Assembly: GCA_021163455.1 (NCBI GenBank)
Contig: JAGGWT010000033.1
Coordinates: 1-20,733 of the forward strand
Source of the DNA: Thermoplasmata archaeon
Lineage (GTDB): Archaea; Thermoplasmatota; E2; DHVEG-1; B18-G2
DNA: 20,733 bases
Reading direction: 5' to 3'
The notes under the pieces are model-generated. The model searched no databases and was not told where the DNA came from. It was given only the letters and a program-made list of their open reading frames with translations. The position numbers and the translations under genes were made by a program. Positions 6,759 through 15,435 of this stretch are shown here, in pieces. Each line of letters starts with the position of its first letter. Within the stretch, counting starts at the first letter, position 1.

Positions 6759-7506
6759 ATCTGGATGCAGCAGCACCATCTACAAGGTCATGGTCAAAGG
6801 ATAGAACCAGATGGAGAATCTCCCTTATCTTTACTTCGTTGTTCACAACCCATGGTTTTTCTGTAACTCCACTCACAGAGAGAAGGATAGTGCTCATTCC
6901 ACCGAGAGGTATGACCCATCCACTGAACCTGGAGAACATCCCCATTGATGTGACACCCACGGTTCCAAGATGTTTCTTTTTTATCAACCCTCTATTTCTG
7001 AGCAGTATCATTAGAAGTTTCTTCACAAAGTATGGCGATTTGAGAACAAATCTCTCAAATAGTGTTAGCTCCTTCATCAGAACCTGAAATTTTTCTCCTG
7101 ATTTCCCCTGAGCACCTCTTATCTCATCTGTTATTTCTTCAACGCTTTTTTCGTTTGCTCTCCTTATAATGTATCCCATGGGTATGGGTTCTCCATCCAC
7201 AACCTTCTCAACAGGTATACCAACATCAACATCATCAAACACGACTATCTTTTTTCTGCCCTGCCTGTAACAGTTCAAATCCTTGTGCTCCTGCAACGCC
7301 TGGGAGAGACACTTTATTATCCATGCCGTGAAAGAGATATCCTTGCCCTCTTCTTTTTTTCTGCGTATTTTTTCCCTTGCATCGGTAACATCCGCTTCAA
7401 CCAGAAACTTTATGGTGCGCCGGCGCCATCCTTCAGATGCTACCAGTGTGATATTTTCCCTGTATCTTGAGAATGGTTTTGTTCTGTAGTTTCCTATTCT
7501 GTGCAT
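6712..7506 (-). CDS. stand-alone 2-oxoacid dehydrogenase E2-type acyltransferase domain
   Basis: A 264-residue protein made only of the catalytic (chloramphenicol-acetyltransferase-like) domain of 2-oxoacid dehydrogenase E2 enzymes. The active-site motif SFDHDLVDGAAASRF gives catalytic H239 and the DG pair D243-G244; the fold segments GIPVEKVVDGEPIPMGYII and LGTVGVTSMGMF also fit. It lacks the lipoyl domain, the E1/E3-binding domain and the linkers found in true E2 subunits, and no E1 or E3 gene is nearby. It is probably a trimeric CoA-dependent acyltransferase with an unknown acceptor. The ATG at 7506 has TTTATATAAA centred 27-28 bases upstream, so the mRNA is probably leaderless. The 3' end overlaps the small plus-strand ORF. 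Confidence 0.87.
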   Translation of the reverse strand: MHRIGNYRTKPFSRYRENITLVASEGWRRRTIKFLVEADVTDAREKIRRKKEEGKDISFTAWIIKCLSQALQEHKDLNCYRQGRKKIVVFDDVDVGIPVEKVVDGEPIPMGYIIRRANEKSVEEITDEIRGAQGKSGEKFQVLMKELTLFERFVLKSPYFVKKLLMILLRNRGLIKKKHLGTVGVTSMGMFSRFSGWVIPLGGMSTILLSVSGVTEKPWVVNNEVKIREILHLVLSFDHDLVDGAAASRFTSRFVELLEEAFGL

Positions 7507-7528
7507 GCGTCTGGAAATTGAGACAGCG

Positions 7529-7538
7529 TTTATATAAA
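7529..7538 (-). promoter_or_regulatory. TATA box of the acyltransferase gene
   Basis: TTTATATAAA, preceded on the minus strand by CCAAC, is centred 27-28 bases before the ATG at 7506. It predicts leaderless transcription. Confidence 0.6.
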
Positions 7539-7582
7539 GTTGGTCGTCTGCAATCCGAGATCATCTGCAACTCCCCCAACAA

Positions 7583-7591
7583 TTTTATATA
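7583..7591 (+). promoter_or_regulatory. TATA box of the smc-scpA-scpB operon
   Basis: TTTTATATA follows CCAACAA and mirrors the acyltransferase promoter on the other strand. The predicted start near 7613 gives a 5' leader of about 55-60 bases that carries a GGAGGG ribosome-binding site before the smc start. Confidence 0.6.
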
Positions 7592-7670
7592 CGGATACAA
7601 TATTTCAAAAGTGTCTTAAGGGATGCACTCATAACAGGTGAGGATGTAGGTTTGGCAAGGAGGGAGCGGT

Positions 7671-10600
7671 CTGTATCTAAAGGAAATAAGAATGGAAAAT
7701 TTCAAATCATTTGGTAGAAAGGTTGTTATTCCTTTCTTTCCAGGATTTACCGCTATAACGGGTCCAAACGGCTCTGGAAAAAGCAACATCGGAGATGCGA
7801 TAAGATTTGTTCTCGGTCCAAAAAGCCCAAAAGCAATCAGAGCAGAGAGATTAACAGACCTCATTTTCAATGGTGGTAAGAACAAGAAAAGACCCGCAAA
7901 TTACTGCGAGGTCTCTTTAGTATTCGATAACAGGGACAGAAAACTCCCCGTGGATTCGGATACCGTTGTTCTGACCAGAAGGATAAAGAGAGCACCTCTC
8001 AAAGATAATCCGGATAACTTTTACAGTTATTTCTACATCAATGGAAAATCAGCTTCTCTAACCGATTTCGTTAACATCCTTACCAAGGCGAGAATTTCCG
8101 GGGAGGGTTACAATCTTGTCAAGCAGGGAGATGTTACATCCCTGGTCGAGATGGGTCCCGTCGAGAGAAGGAAAATCATAGACGAAATCGCAGGTATAAG
8201 CGAGTTTGATAAAGAACTGGAAAAAGCGGAGAAGGAAAAGAAAGAGGTCGAGGAAAACATCCAGAGAATCAACATAATTCTGGATGAGGTGGAGAGACAG
8301 CTGGCACAGCTCAAGAAAGAGAGGGACGAGGCAATAAGATACAGGGAACTTCAGGAAAAACTCCACCGTATAAAAGCGATGATAGCTTACAAGAAGAAAC
8401 TTGACATAGAGGAGCAGATCGCCGACATCCAGAGACAGATAGAGAGCTATGAAAAGGAGAAGGCAAAACTCGAAAGTGAGAAGGCGAAAAAGAAAGAAGA
8501 GTACCAGAAAGCCAAGGTAAAACTGCAGGAGATAGAGAACAAGATTGCGCAGAGCGGCGGCGAGGAGGCCAAAAAACTCACGGAAAAGATAAACGATCTC
8601 AGGACTGAAATCGCCAAACTTGAGGAGAGGATGTTCAACATCAGAAACTCCATAAAACAGTTGAATCAGGAAAAATTGAATTTAAAGAGATCCCTTGATA
8701 AGGTTGGGAAGGAGCTTTCTTCTCTGGATGATGAAATCAAGGAGCTGGTTTCCAGCATTTCTCAGAAAGAGCAGGAGAAAGACAGCATCGAAAAAGAACT
8801 GAAAGAACTCAGGGAGAGTCTCAGGGAATCGGATAAGGCATCTATGGAGCTTTCAAAAGAGCTTGCAAAACTGAGAAAAGAGTACGATGACCTCATACAG
8901 AGGAAGCATGAACTCAACCTTGAGAAGGAGAGAGAGGGAAATAAGTTAGACACTCTGAAATCCAAACTTTCAGAACTTGAAAAGACGAGAGAGACTTACG
9001 AAACAGAAATCAAGGATGCAAACTGGAGGATAGAGGAGGTAAAAAAGGAAAGAAGCAGAGCCATCAAGAGAAAAGAGCATCTTGAAAGAAAGATTTTTGA
9101 GAAGAGAAAGGAAGAAGCAGAACTAAACCAGCAGTTAAGAGAAATCAATCTCGCCGTGAGGCGCCTTGAAGGGGAATACGCCAGATTGAAGGCAGAAATT
9201 GAGGCAAACGAATCAATAAGAAAGGGCTACACCACCGCTGTTCTGAAAATTCTTGAAGCCAGAGATAGAGGTGAATTGAAAGGAATTCATGGAACCGTGG
9301 CTGAGCTGGCAAGAGTAGATCCAAAATACGAGATAGCAATGCAGATCGCTGGAGGCAACAGGTTGCAGGCTATCATAGTTGATGATGATGAGGTTGCTGC
9401 AAAAGCTATAGAGTATCTGAGAAAGCATAACCTTGGAAGAGCCACTTTCCTGCCACTCAACAAGATGATTGTTGGAAAGCCCAGAGCAAAAGCACTGCTC
9501 GCTGTAGAGGATGAGAAGAGTCACGGTTTTGCCATGAATCTTGTATCTTTCAAAAAGGAATACGAGGGTGCATTCTGGTATGTCTTTGGGGATACAGTCG
9601 TTGTTGAAGACCTTGATACAGCCAGGAAATGGATGGGCGGCGTGCGGCTGGTCACGCTAAAGGGAGATCTCATTGAAGCGAGTGGAGCAATGATCGGAGG
9701 CAGCACAGAGAAGGTGATATCATTCTCACAGGTGGACAGATCAAAACTTGATGAGATTGAGGATAAACTCAGGAAAACGGCTGAGCTTAGAGATTCTCTT
9801 ATCGAGAAAATAGAGAGCATAAGGAAAGAAACGGAGGAGATGCTGAAGGAGAAGGCAGAGATAGAGGGTAAACTCTCCGTGGATATCACAGAGATTGAAG
9901 CAAGGAAGAGAGAGTTCGAGGCAAAACTCGATGTTATGGTGAAAGAGATTGAGAGAAAAATCAGCGAGATGAAAGAAATCGAGGAGCGAGTGAAGACCAT
10001 AGAATCGGAACTCGATAATATAGAGAAAAGGCTGGAGGAAATCAACAGGTTGAAGGAGGAAAAAGGAAAACTTCTTGTCAAAGGAAAGAAAGAGGGGATG
10101 GCTGAGAAGCTCAAAGAACTCGAGGAAAACCTCCTCAGAGTTAAAGAAGAACTGGTTTCCATGAACGGTGAACTTGAAACCCTCAAAAAGAAAAAGGCAC
10201 TCCTTGAAACAAAGAGAGAGGAGATGGAATCTAGGATACAGGAAATAGAAAGAGAGTTGCAGGAAAATGAGAGAGCAGTGAGAGAGCTCAAGGCAAAGAA
10301 GGATAAACAGGTCGAGGAGATGGAAACTCTTATATCTCTGGAGACAACCCAGTCCACAAAACTCAAAGGATTATCTGAGGAGAAGGACAGAATCTACAGG
10401 GAAATGGTGAGGATGGAAACAGAGATGGACAAGATATCAACCCGTATAGAATCCTATGTTGACCTCATTTCCCGTGCAAAGTACAGACTCTCCACCGTTG
10501 AGGATGCCCTCAAAGAGGTGGAAAATGAGATAGAAAGGTATGCCGACGTTATTGAAAACGTCTCTGAGAAAGAGATTCCATCGCTTGACTCTCTCATGGA

Positions 10601-11276
10601 GAGTTTGAGATTGACCGAAGAAAACATGCATGAGCTCGAGCCCGTTAATATGAGGGCTCTCGAAGAATATGAGCATCAGGAGGAAAGGAAGAAAAAACTG
10701 GAAGAGGACATCAAAAAATTGAGGGAGCAGAAAAGAAACCTCAACAAGGTCGCAAAGGAAATTGCGAAAAGAAAGAAGGATAGATTTTTTGAGGTTTTCA
10801 ACGAAATCAACGATAACTTCAGGGATATCTATGCAGAATTATCTGGAGGCGGGGAGGCGTATCTGGAGCTGGAGAACAAAGACGATCCCTTCGCCGGTGG
10901 AATGAATATAAAGGTGAGACCAAAAGGAAAGAAGGTTCATAACATCTCCGCCTTATCTGGCGGCGAGAAGAGCATGGCGTCGCTTGCTCTCATATTCGCC
11001 ATACAGCGATATGACCCGAGCCCGTTCTATGTTCTGGATGAGATAGACATGTATCTGGACAACATAAATGCTGAAGCTGTCTCCAGAATGATAAAGGAGA
11101 ATTCATCCTTCGCCCAGTTCATACTGATTTCTCTCAGGAAGGTGACCCTGAAAGAGGCAGACCACATATATGGAGTAACAATGAGAGAGGATGGAATATC
11201 TGAAATCATCGGAGCGGTGGACCTCTCAGCCATAGGTCCCCACGGAGAAATATCTGTTGGGGGCGGTAGAGGTTGA
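7671..11276 (+). CDS. smc: chromosome segregation protein SMC
   Basis: SMC ATPase of the archaeal/bacterial condensin complex, which organises and segregates the chromosome with ScpA and ScpB. Counted from 7671 (1201 residues): head with P-loop GPNGSGKSN (about 31-39), a long coiled coil to about 530, hinge about 535-670 (starting near GIHGTVAELA and ending near ASGAMIGGS), returning coiled coil to about 1040, and the C-terminal head with the signature LSGGEKS and Walker B FYVLDEIDMYLD. The first ATG in frame is 7692, but that would remove the conserved first beta strand. Reading back gives YLKEIR before MENFKSFG, and the only candidate initiator is CTG at 7671, seven bases after GGAGGG. No ATG, GTG or TTG lies between the in-frame stop at 7647 and 7692. 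The stop overlaps scpA by four bases. Confidence 0.97.
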   Translation: MYLKEIRMENFKSFGRKVVIPFFPGFTAITGPNGSGKSNIGDAIRFVLGPKSPKAIRAERLTDLIFNGGKNKKRPANYCEVSLVFDNRDRKLPVDSDTVVLTRRIKRAPLKDNPDNFYSYFYINGKSASLTDFVNILTKARISGEGYNLVKQGDVTSLVEMGPVERRKIIDEIAGISEFDKELEKAEKEKKEVEENIQRINIILDEVERQLAQLKKERDEAIRYRELQEKLHRIKAMIAYKKKLDIEEQIADIQRQIESYEKEKAKLESEKAKKKEEYQKAKVKLQEIENKIAQSGGEEAKKLTEKINDLRTEIAKLEERMFNIRNSIKQLNQEKLNLKRSLDKVGKELSSLDDEIKELVSSISQKEQEKDSIEKELKELRESLRESDKASMELSKELAKLRKEYDDLIQRKHELNLEKEREGNKLDTLKSKLSELEKTRETYETEIKDANWRIEEVKKERSRAIKRKEHLERKIFEKRKEEAELNQQLREINLAVRRLEGEYARLKAEIEANESIRKGYTTAVLKILEARDRGELKGIHGTVAELARVDPKYEIAMQIAGGNRLQAIIVDDDEVAAKAIEYLRKHNLGRATFLPLNKMIVGKPRAKALLAVEDEKSHGFAMNLVSFKKEYEGAFWYVFGDTVVVEDLDTARKWMGGVRLVTLKGDLIEASGAMIGGSTEKVISFSQVDRSKLDEIEDKLRKTAELRDSLIEKIESIRKETEEMLKEKAEIEGKLSVDITEIEARKREFEAKLDVMVKEIERKISEMKEIEERVKTIESELDNIEKRLEEINRLKEEKGKLLVKGKKEGMAEKLKELEENLLRVKEELVSMNGELETLKKKKALLETKREEMESRIQEIERELQENERAVRELKAKKDKQVEEMETLISLETTQSTKLKGLSEEKDRIYREMVRMETEMDKISTRIESYVDLISRAKYRLSTVEDALKEVENEIERYADVIENVSEKEIPSLDSLMESLRLTEENMHELEPVNMRALEEYEHQEERKKKLEEDIKKLREQKRNLNKVAKEIAKRKKDRFFEVFNEINDNFRDIYAELSGGGEAYLELENKDDPFAGGMNIKVRPKGKKVHNISALSGGEKSMASLALIFAIQRYDPSPFYVLDEIDMYLDNINAEAVSRMIKENSSFAQFILISLRKVTLKEADHIYGVTMREDGISEIIGAVDLSAIGPHGEISVGGGRG

Positions 11277-12130
11277 TAGAGAATATAGACCAGGAAGTAC
11301 TGAGACATCTTCTGTTCCACAAAGCCATAGCTGAGTATGGAGACGAACTGGGGAGGATAGACAGGTATATAGAAATACTGAAGAAAGCCCAGACTGGTGA
11401 ACATCTTTTTACCGAAGACCCCTTTGATAAATCCATAGCCATCGTTTTTGAACTCGTTCTCCAGAAACATCTGAATCCCTGGGCTATAGATCTGGCAAAA
11501 TTCTCGGAACTCTATCTTGAGAGAGCGAAAAAGGAGAAAGTGGATCTCGCTGTTGCTGGCAGATTAATCCATATGGCGTGGAAGGTTCTGAACCTTCAGA
11601 GCAGGGATGCTGCGGAGAATGCAGAGAAATTAACCAGAGAGGAGGAGATATCATGGGATGATATCACAGACGGAGATTGGATGTGGGATGAGCAGCAGGA
11701 TTATGGATATACAAGAATGATACCCGATGAGCCTCCTCTCGTTGAGCCAGTAAGAAGAAAGATAGAGAGAAGAGTAACGCTCATGGAGCTTATAGAGGCT
11801 TTTGAGAAAGTCAGGGAGGAAGTAAAGGAAAAGCAGTTCCTTGAAGAAATCCGGAGAAAGGAAAAGGAAAGGATACTGAAAGAGGCAAGGAAAAGGATGA
11901 AGGGGGCAGTCCATGAAGAAACCCTTGAGGCAGATATAAATCGCATATGGAACCGGATACAGCAGTTCAACGGCAGGTTAATACCTGTAACGGACATTTG
12001 CAATTTCAGCGATAAAAACGAGAAAGTTTCCACGATAATGGCTCTTCTCCATCTTGCGAGAGATGGGAAGATAAAATTATATCAAAGAAACTTTCCTTTC
12101 GGTAAAATATACGTCAGAAAGCTGAATTGA
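11273..12130 (+). CDS. scpA: segregation and condensation protein A (kleisin)
   Basis: A 285-residue kleisin that bridges the SMC head and neck and binds ScpB. The N-terminal half contains DPFDKSIAIVFELVLQKHLN and PWAIDLAKFSELYLERA, matching the conserved ScpA helices (usual form PLD-x-LL-x-LI ... NP-x-DI). An acidic, tryptophan-rich middle linker follows (WDDITDGDWMWDE), then a helical segment, and a C-terminal winged helix ends in GKIKLYQRNFPFGKIYVRKLN-like residues that dock on the SMC head. It starts with TTG overlapping the smc stop as TTGA, so it is translationally coupled. The ScpA middle is poorly conserved in general, so only the ends support the family call. Confidence 0.92.
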   Translation: MIENIDQEVLRHLLFHKAIAEYGDELGRIDRYIEILKKAQTGEHLFTEDPFDKSIAIVFELVLQKHLNPWAIDLAKFSELYLERAKKEKVDLAVAGRLIHMAWKVLNLQSRDAAENAEKLTREEEISWDDITDGDWMWDEQQDYGYTRMIPDEPPLVEPVRRKIERRVTLMELIEAFEKVREEVKEKQFLEEIRRKEKERILKEARKRMKGAVHEETLEADINRIWNRIQQFNGRLIPVTDICNFSDKNEKVSTIMALLHLARDGKIKLYQRNFPFGKIYVRKLN

Positions 12131-12141
12131 AGAGGGAGAGT

Positions 12142-12663
12142 ATGGCAAAAGGAGAGGATGAAAAAATCATCGAGTCACTTCTCTTCTCTTCATCCAAACC
12201 CATCTCCATAGACGATATGAAGAGAATAACTGGAATGGATGGAAGAAGAATCAGGAAAGCAATAGAGAATCTCATAAATATCCATAACAACTCGGATGAC
12301 AGCCCTGTAGAGATAATCAGAATAGAAAACAAGTATGTTATGCAGTTAAAGCAGGAGTATGCTGAGAAAGCCAGAGAGGTTGCAGAGCCAGAGATTCCTC
12401 CAGACATACTCAAAACCCTGGCACTCATAGCGTATCATCAGCCCATAAGACAGGCCGACCTCAGAAAGCTGGTTGGACCGAAGGTCTATGAACATGTTGA
12501 TTTTCTGCTGGAAAAGAAACTGATAACATCAAAAAGACTCGGAACAACTGAGCTTCTAACAACATCAAGTTACTTCCCGGAATACTTTGGAATTGAATCA
12601 AAGAGACCGGAGGAGATAAGAGAATTCCTTGCCAGAAGAATGGGATTAAAGGGGCAAGAATAA
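12142..12663 (+). CDS. scpB: segregation and condensation protein B
   Basis: The ScpB (kite) partner of ScpA, a dimer of tandem winged helices. The N-terminal winged helix is in KIIESLLFSSSKPISIDDMKR and the second is in LKTLALIAYHQPIRQADLRK with the following LVGPKVYEHVDFLLEKKLI and GTTELLTTSSYFPEYFGI, which are family hallmarks. I used the ATG at 12142 (173 residues), with an AGAGGGAG purine run just upstream. A TTG at 12127 overlapping the scpA stop as TTGA, exactly as at the smc-scpA junction, is an equally possible start and would add five residues. It is the last gene of the operon; about 90 bases without a gene separate it from the convergent PhoU-like gene. Confidence 0.93.
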   Translation: MAKGEDEKIIESLLFSSSKPISIDDMKRITGMDGRRIRKAIENLINIHNNSDDSPVEIIRIENKYVMQLKQEYAEKAREVAEPEIPPDILKTLALIAYHQPIRQADLRKLVGPKVYEHVDFLLEKKLITSKRLGTTELLTTSSYFPEYFGIESKRPEEIREFLARRMGLKGQE

Positions 12664-12750
12664 TTTTCGTGAGACAGATTGTCATCTCTCTATGAGATCA
12701 TCACATTTTACTTCCCGAATCGAAATACCTCTCTCTTCTGACCATATCCA

Positions 12751-13446
12751 TTATCTGGCTATCATGGATCTTATGAGATCAGCCACATTTTCAGCATGAT
12801 CAGCGATATCATCAACCCAGTCAGCTATTTTCAGAAGATGGTATTCATCCATGGGTTTGAGTTTGTTTTCCATCTTGTAAATCTCCCTTGTGAGTTTATA
12901 CTTTATCTGATCAGCTTCCCATTCCTTCCGGTGAACCTCATGAATCTTTTTCTTGACCATATCCCTCTCCTTTGTAACAAAACTGGTTTCCAGCAGTATC
13001 CTGAATCTGCTCATTGCACCCTCCATTGCTATGACTGTTTCCATAACCTTTTCCAGATGCTCTATGAACAGACCCCTTAGTTCTTCTGGTATCTTTGTAT
13101 GCCTCATGTCCAGCATCTCGGCAAGATTTTCAGCATGATCTAAGATGGCATCTTGCTCCCTGAGCAGCCACTGGAACTGACCCTTATCCACGGGCATGAG
13201 TATGCTTTTGGGTAAATGAGCCCTTATGTTGCCTTTTATCAGGTCAGCCTCGTGCTCTATCTTTGAAACCTTTTTGGCTGTCTCGGAAAATTTTTCAAAG
13301 TTGCCGTTATAATACTCCTTGAGACCTTCCCTCAGCACCTCTATGCACTTTTTCACCCTCTTCATGTGTTCAAGTAAGCCTGCAAAGGGGGATTTTCTTC
13401 TGAGTGCACTGGTTATAGGGGCTCTGAAACGGTAATCATCTTCCAA
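12751..13446 (-). CDS. PhoU-like DUF47 protein, PiT accessory
   Basis: A 231-residue all-helical protein of the DUF47/TIGR00153 PhoU-like family, usually encoded beside PiT phosphate transporters and thought to modulate them. It shows the two PhoU-type metal-binding-like motifs: EHEADLIKGNI and HAENLAEMLD in the first half, KEWEADQIKYKL and ADWVDDIADHAENVADLI in the second. The start is TTG at 13446, only four bases after the pit stop. A strong GGAGGGTGA ribosome-binding site overlaps that stop codon, so expression is tightly coupled to the transporter. Confidence 0.92.
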   Translation of the reverse strand: MEDDYRFRAPITSALRRKSPFAGLLEHMKRVKKCIEVLREGLKEYYNGNFEKFSETAKKVSKIEHEADLIKGNIRAHLPKSILMPVDKGQFQWLLREQDAILDHAENLAEMLDMRHTKIPEELRGLFIEHLEKVMETVIAMEGAMSRFRILLETSFVTKERDMVKKKIHEVHRKEWEADQIKYKLTREIYKMENKLKPMDEYHLLKIADWVDDIADHAENVADLIRSMIAR

Positions 13447-13450
13447 TATA

Positions 13451-14692
13451 TCACCCTCCTGCGATGGTTCTCAGTATTAAAAATATTATTGCCGAAAGTC
13501 CGGCGGCGGCGGGAACCGTGACAAGCCATGTAACGATAATTTTCTTGACAACACCCAGATCAACGGCATCAAGACCTCTTGCCAGCCCTACTCCTATAAC
13601 TGCCCCAACCACAGTGTGAGATGTTGATATGGGTAAACCAAGTTTTGATGCTATCAGGACCGTGGTTGCTGCTCCAAAGTCCACAGAAAATCCTCTGGTA
13701 TTTGTCAGGGAGGTTATCCGGTATCCCAGGGTTTTCATCACTTTGTGCCCCCAGGTTACGCATCCTATAGCTATACCTATCCCTCCTATGGCAAGTAGAA
13801 ATGTAGGAACTTCTGCCTTCGGATTAAACACACCAGTTGTTGCTATGGAGAATACCCCAGCTACAGGACCTATGGCGTTTGCAACATCGTTTGCACCATG
13901 TGAGAATGCAACATAACATGATGTTACGATCTGTAGTTTTCTGAAAATCCTTTCAACGATATCGTATTCATTCTTTCCTTTAATCTCTATTTTCCTGAGA
14001 ACAACCATCGCTATCAGCATGCCAAGAATCCCACAGATCACTGCTATGAGGAGAGCTTTCTTTACAGTGATGCCAAACATCATTCCAAGATTCGTCTTCA
14101 TGAGCAGAGAAGAGGTTATCAGCACTATTGTTAAACCTATTATTCCAGGACCAACCACCTTCGCCGCTTCAGAAGGTTTCTCTCTTTCGAAGATCAGCTT
14201 TACTATCCCTTTGAATACAAGAAAGGCAAGTATGGCGCCGATGATCGGAGATAACACCCAGCTTGCTGCAACTTCAGCAAGTTTACTCCAGTTTATACAT
14301 GTCATTCCGCTCTCGATTATTCCGAAGCCGACCATCGCTCCAATTACGGAGTGAGTTGTTGATACAGGCATCTCTCTCCATGTAGAGAGCATCACAAAGA
14401 ATGATGCCGCAAGGAGAGAAGATAAAAATCCAAGAAGCATGTATGTTGGTGATGGTATCATCTCGGGATTCACGATATTACCCTTGATCGTTTCCGTAAC
14501 GTGTGAACCAACGAATACAGCGCCAACAAAGTTCAGAACGCCGGCTATGATTACAGCCTGTTTGAACGTTATCGCCTTTGCGCCGACGGCGGTGGCCATG
14601 GAATTGGCCACATCATTTGAGCCGATGTTCCAGGCCATATAAAAACCGAGAATACCAGCCACTATCAGGGTTATCATCAGCAGTGGTTCCAC
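13451..14692 (-). CDS. pit: PiT-family inorganic phosphate transporter
   Basis: A 413-residue polytopic membrane protein of the PiT (SLC20-like) family, which imports phosphate with sodium or protons. The duplicated signatures are clear: NIGSNDVANSMATAVGAKA (22-40) and SHGANDVANAIGPVAG (264-279). The paired PVSTTHSVIGA and PISTSHTVVGAVIG motifs are also present. About ten membrane spans are visible around a short central cytoplasmic loop (EREKPSEA). It starts with GTG at 14692; GGGGGT on the coding strand lies about eight bases upstream, and a TATA-like AATATAAAT is at 14744-14752. An ATG five codons in (14677) has no ribosome-binding site. It forms a two-gene operon with the PhoU-like gene. 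Confidence 0.95.
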   Translation of the reverse strand: MEPLLMITLIVAGILGFYMAWNIGSNDVANSMATAVGAKAITFKQAVIIAGVLNFVGAVFVGSHVTETIKGNIVNPEMIPSPTYMLLGFLSSLLAASFFVMLSTWREMPVSTTHSVIGAMVGFGIIESGMTCINWSKLAEVAASWVLSPIIGAILAFLVFKGIVKLIFEREKPSEAAKVVGPGIIGLTIVLITSSLLMKTNLGMMFGITVKKALLIAVICGILGMLIAMVVLRKIEIKGKNEYDIVERIFRKLQIVTSCYVAFSHGANDVANAIGPVAGVFSIATTGVFNPKAEVPTFLLAIGGIGIAIGCVTWGHKVMKTLGYRITSLTNTRGFSVDFGAATTVLIASKLGLPISTSHTVVGAVIGVGLARGLDAVDLGVVKKIIVTWLVTVPAAAGLSAIIFLILRTIAGG

Positions 14693-14743
14693 TTCACACT
14701 ACCCCCAAGCACTCGAATCTCTCTGTGGCTAAAAAGCATTGCG

Positions 14744-14752
14744 ATTTATATT
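14744..14752 (-). promoter_or_regulatory. TATA box of the pit-phoU-like operon
   Basis: Minus-strand AATATAAAT overlaps the stop codon of the upstream phosphoesterase gene. A start near 14720 would give a leader of about 28 bases that includes GGGGGT before the GTG start. Confidence 0.5.
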
Positions 14753-15435
14753 CCCAGATACAACCTCTGGGCGAGAAATCTTGGTAGATTCTTTTCCAGA
14801 ATAGATTTGCTTGCCGCATCTATGTTGTATGCAACTCTCTTGAAAGTGGCATCTCTGCTTTCGGTATCAAAAATCATGTACGATGACATCGGATTCCCAT
14901 CTCTTGGTTGTCCGACCGAGCCTGGATTCAGAAAGATTTTGTCCTTAACCCTTCTTTCCATTGGTATGTGGGTGTGACCGAAGACAAGAACATCCGCATC
15001 TGCAATTTCCGCAAACTGCAGGAGAAGCTCATCACTCACATCTGGAAATACATACTCAAAGATTTCATCTCTTGGGGAGCCGTGTGTTACATAAATATCC
15101 AGACCATCAGCATCCAGATATAAATGGGTGTGAAGACTCTTCAGAAATTTTATCTCTTCATCAGAAAGTACACTTCTGCAGTATCTGATACCCGCAACCC
15201 CGTACTCGTTGAACCATCCCGTATTTCCTGTTATGGTTGCATAATCATGGTTTCCAAGAACGGAAGCATCTACTTTTTCTTTCACAACCCTGAGACATTC
15301 GGATGGGAAAGCGTTGTAGCCAACAATATCTCCGCAGCAGATTATTTTATCCACACCCTCTTTTTCTATTTCTTCCATTACCTTTTTAAGAGCATGAATG
15401 TTGGAATGAATATCAGAAATAAAGGCAATTTTCAT
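14746..15435 (-). CDS. YfcE/MJ0936-like metallophosphoesterase
   Basis: A 229-residue calcineurin-like phosphoesterase of the YfcE/MJ0936 group, hydrolysing phosphodiester or phosphomonoester bonds with two metal ions. All motifs are visible: DIHSN (8-12), GDIVGYN (35-41), GNHD (61-64), THGSP, and GHTHIPM followed by NPGSVGQPRDG. It is close in layout to small archaeal and bacterial enzymes with broad in vitro activity, so the natural substrate is unknown. The ATG abuts the stop codon of the ParB-like gene with no base between them, which indicates one transcript and coupled translation. The stop overlaps the promoter of the pit operon. Confidence 0.93.
   Translation of the reverse strand: MKIAFISDIHSNIHALKKVMEEIEKEGVDKIICCGDIVGYNAFPSECLRVVKEKVDASVLGNHDYATITGNTGWFNEYGVAGIRYCRSVLSDEEIKFLKSLHTHLYLDADGLDIYVTHGSPRDEIFEYVFPDVSDELLLQFAEIADADVLVFGHTHIPMERRVKDKIFLNPGSVGQPRDGNPMSSYMIFDTESRDATFKRVAYNIDAASKSILEKNLPRFLAQRLYLGI

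Noticed and set aside
9521..10366. Long minus-strand ORF (281 codons) inside smc
   Set aside because: Serine-, phenylalanine- and leucine-rich translation is the antisense shadow of the SMC coiled coil (Glu/Lys/Arg codons); no domain or ribosome-binding site.
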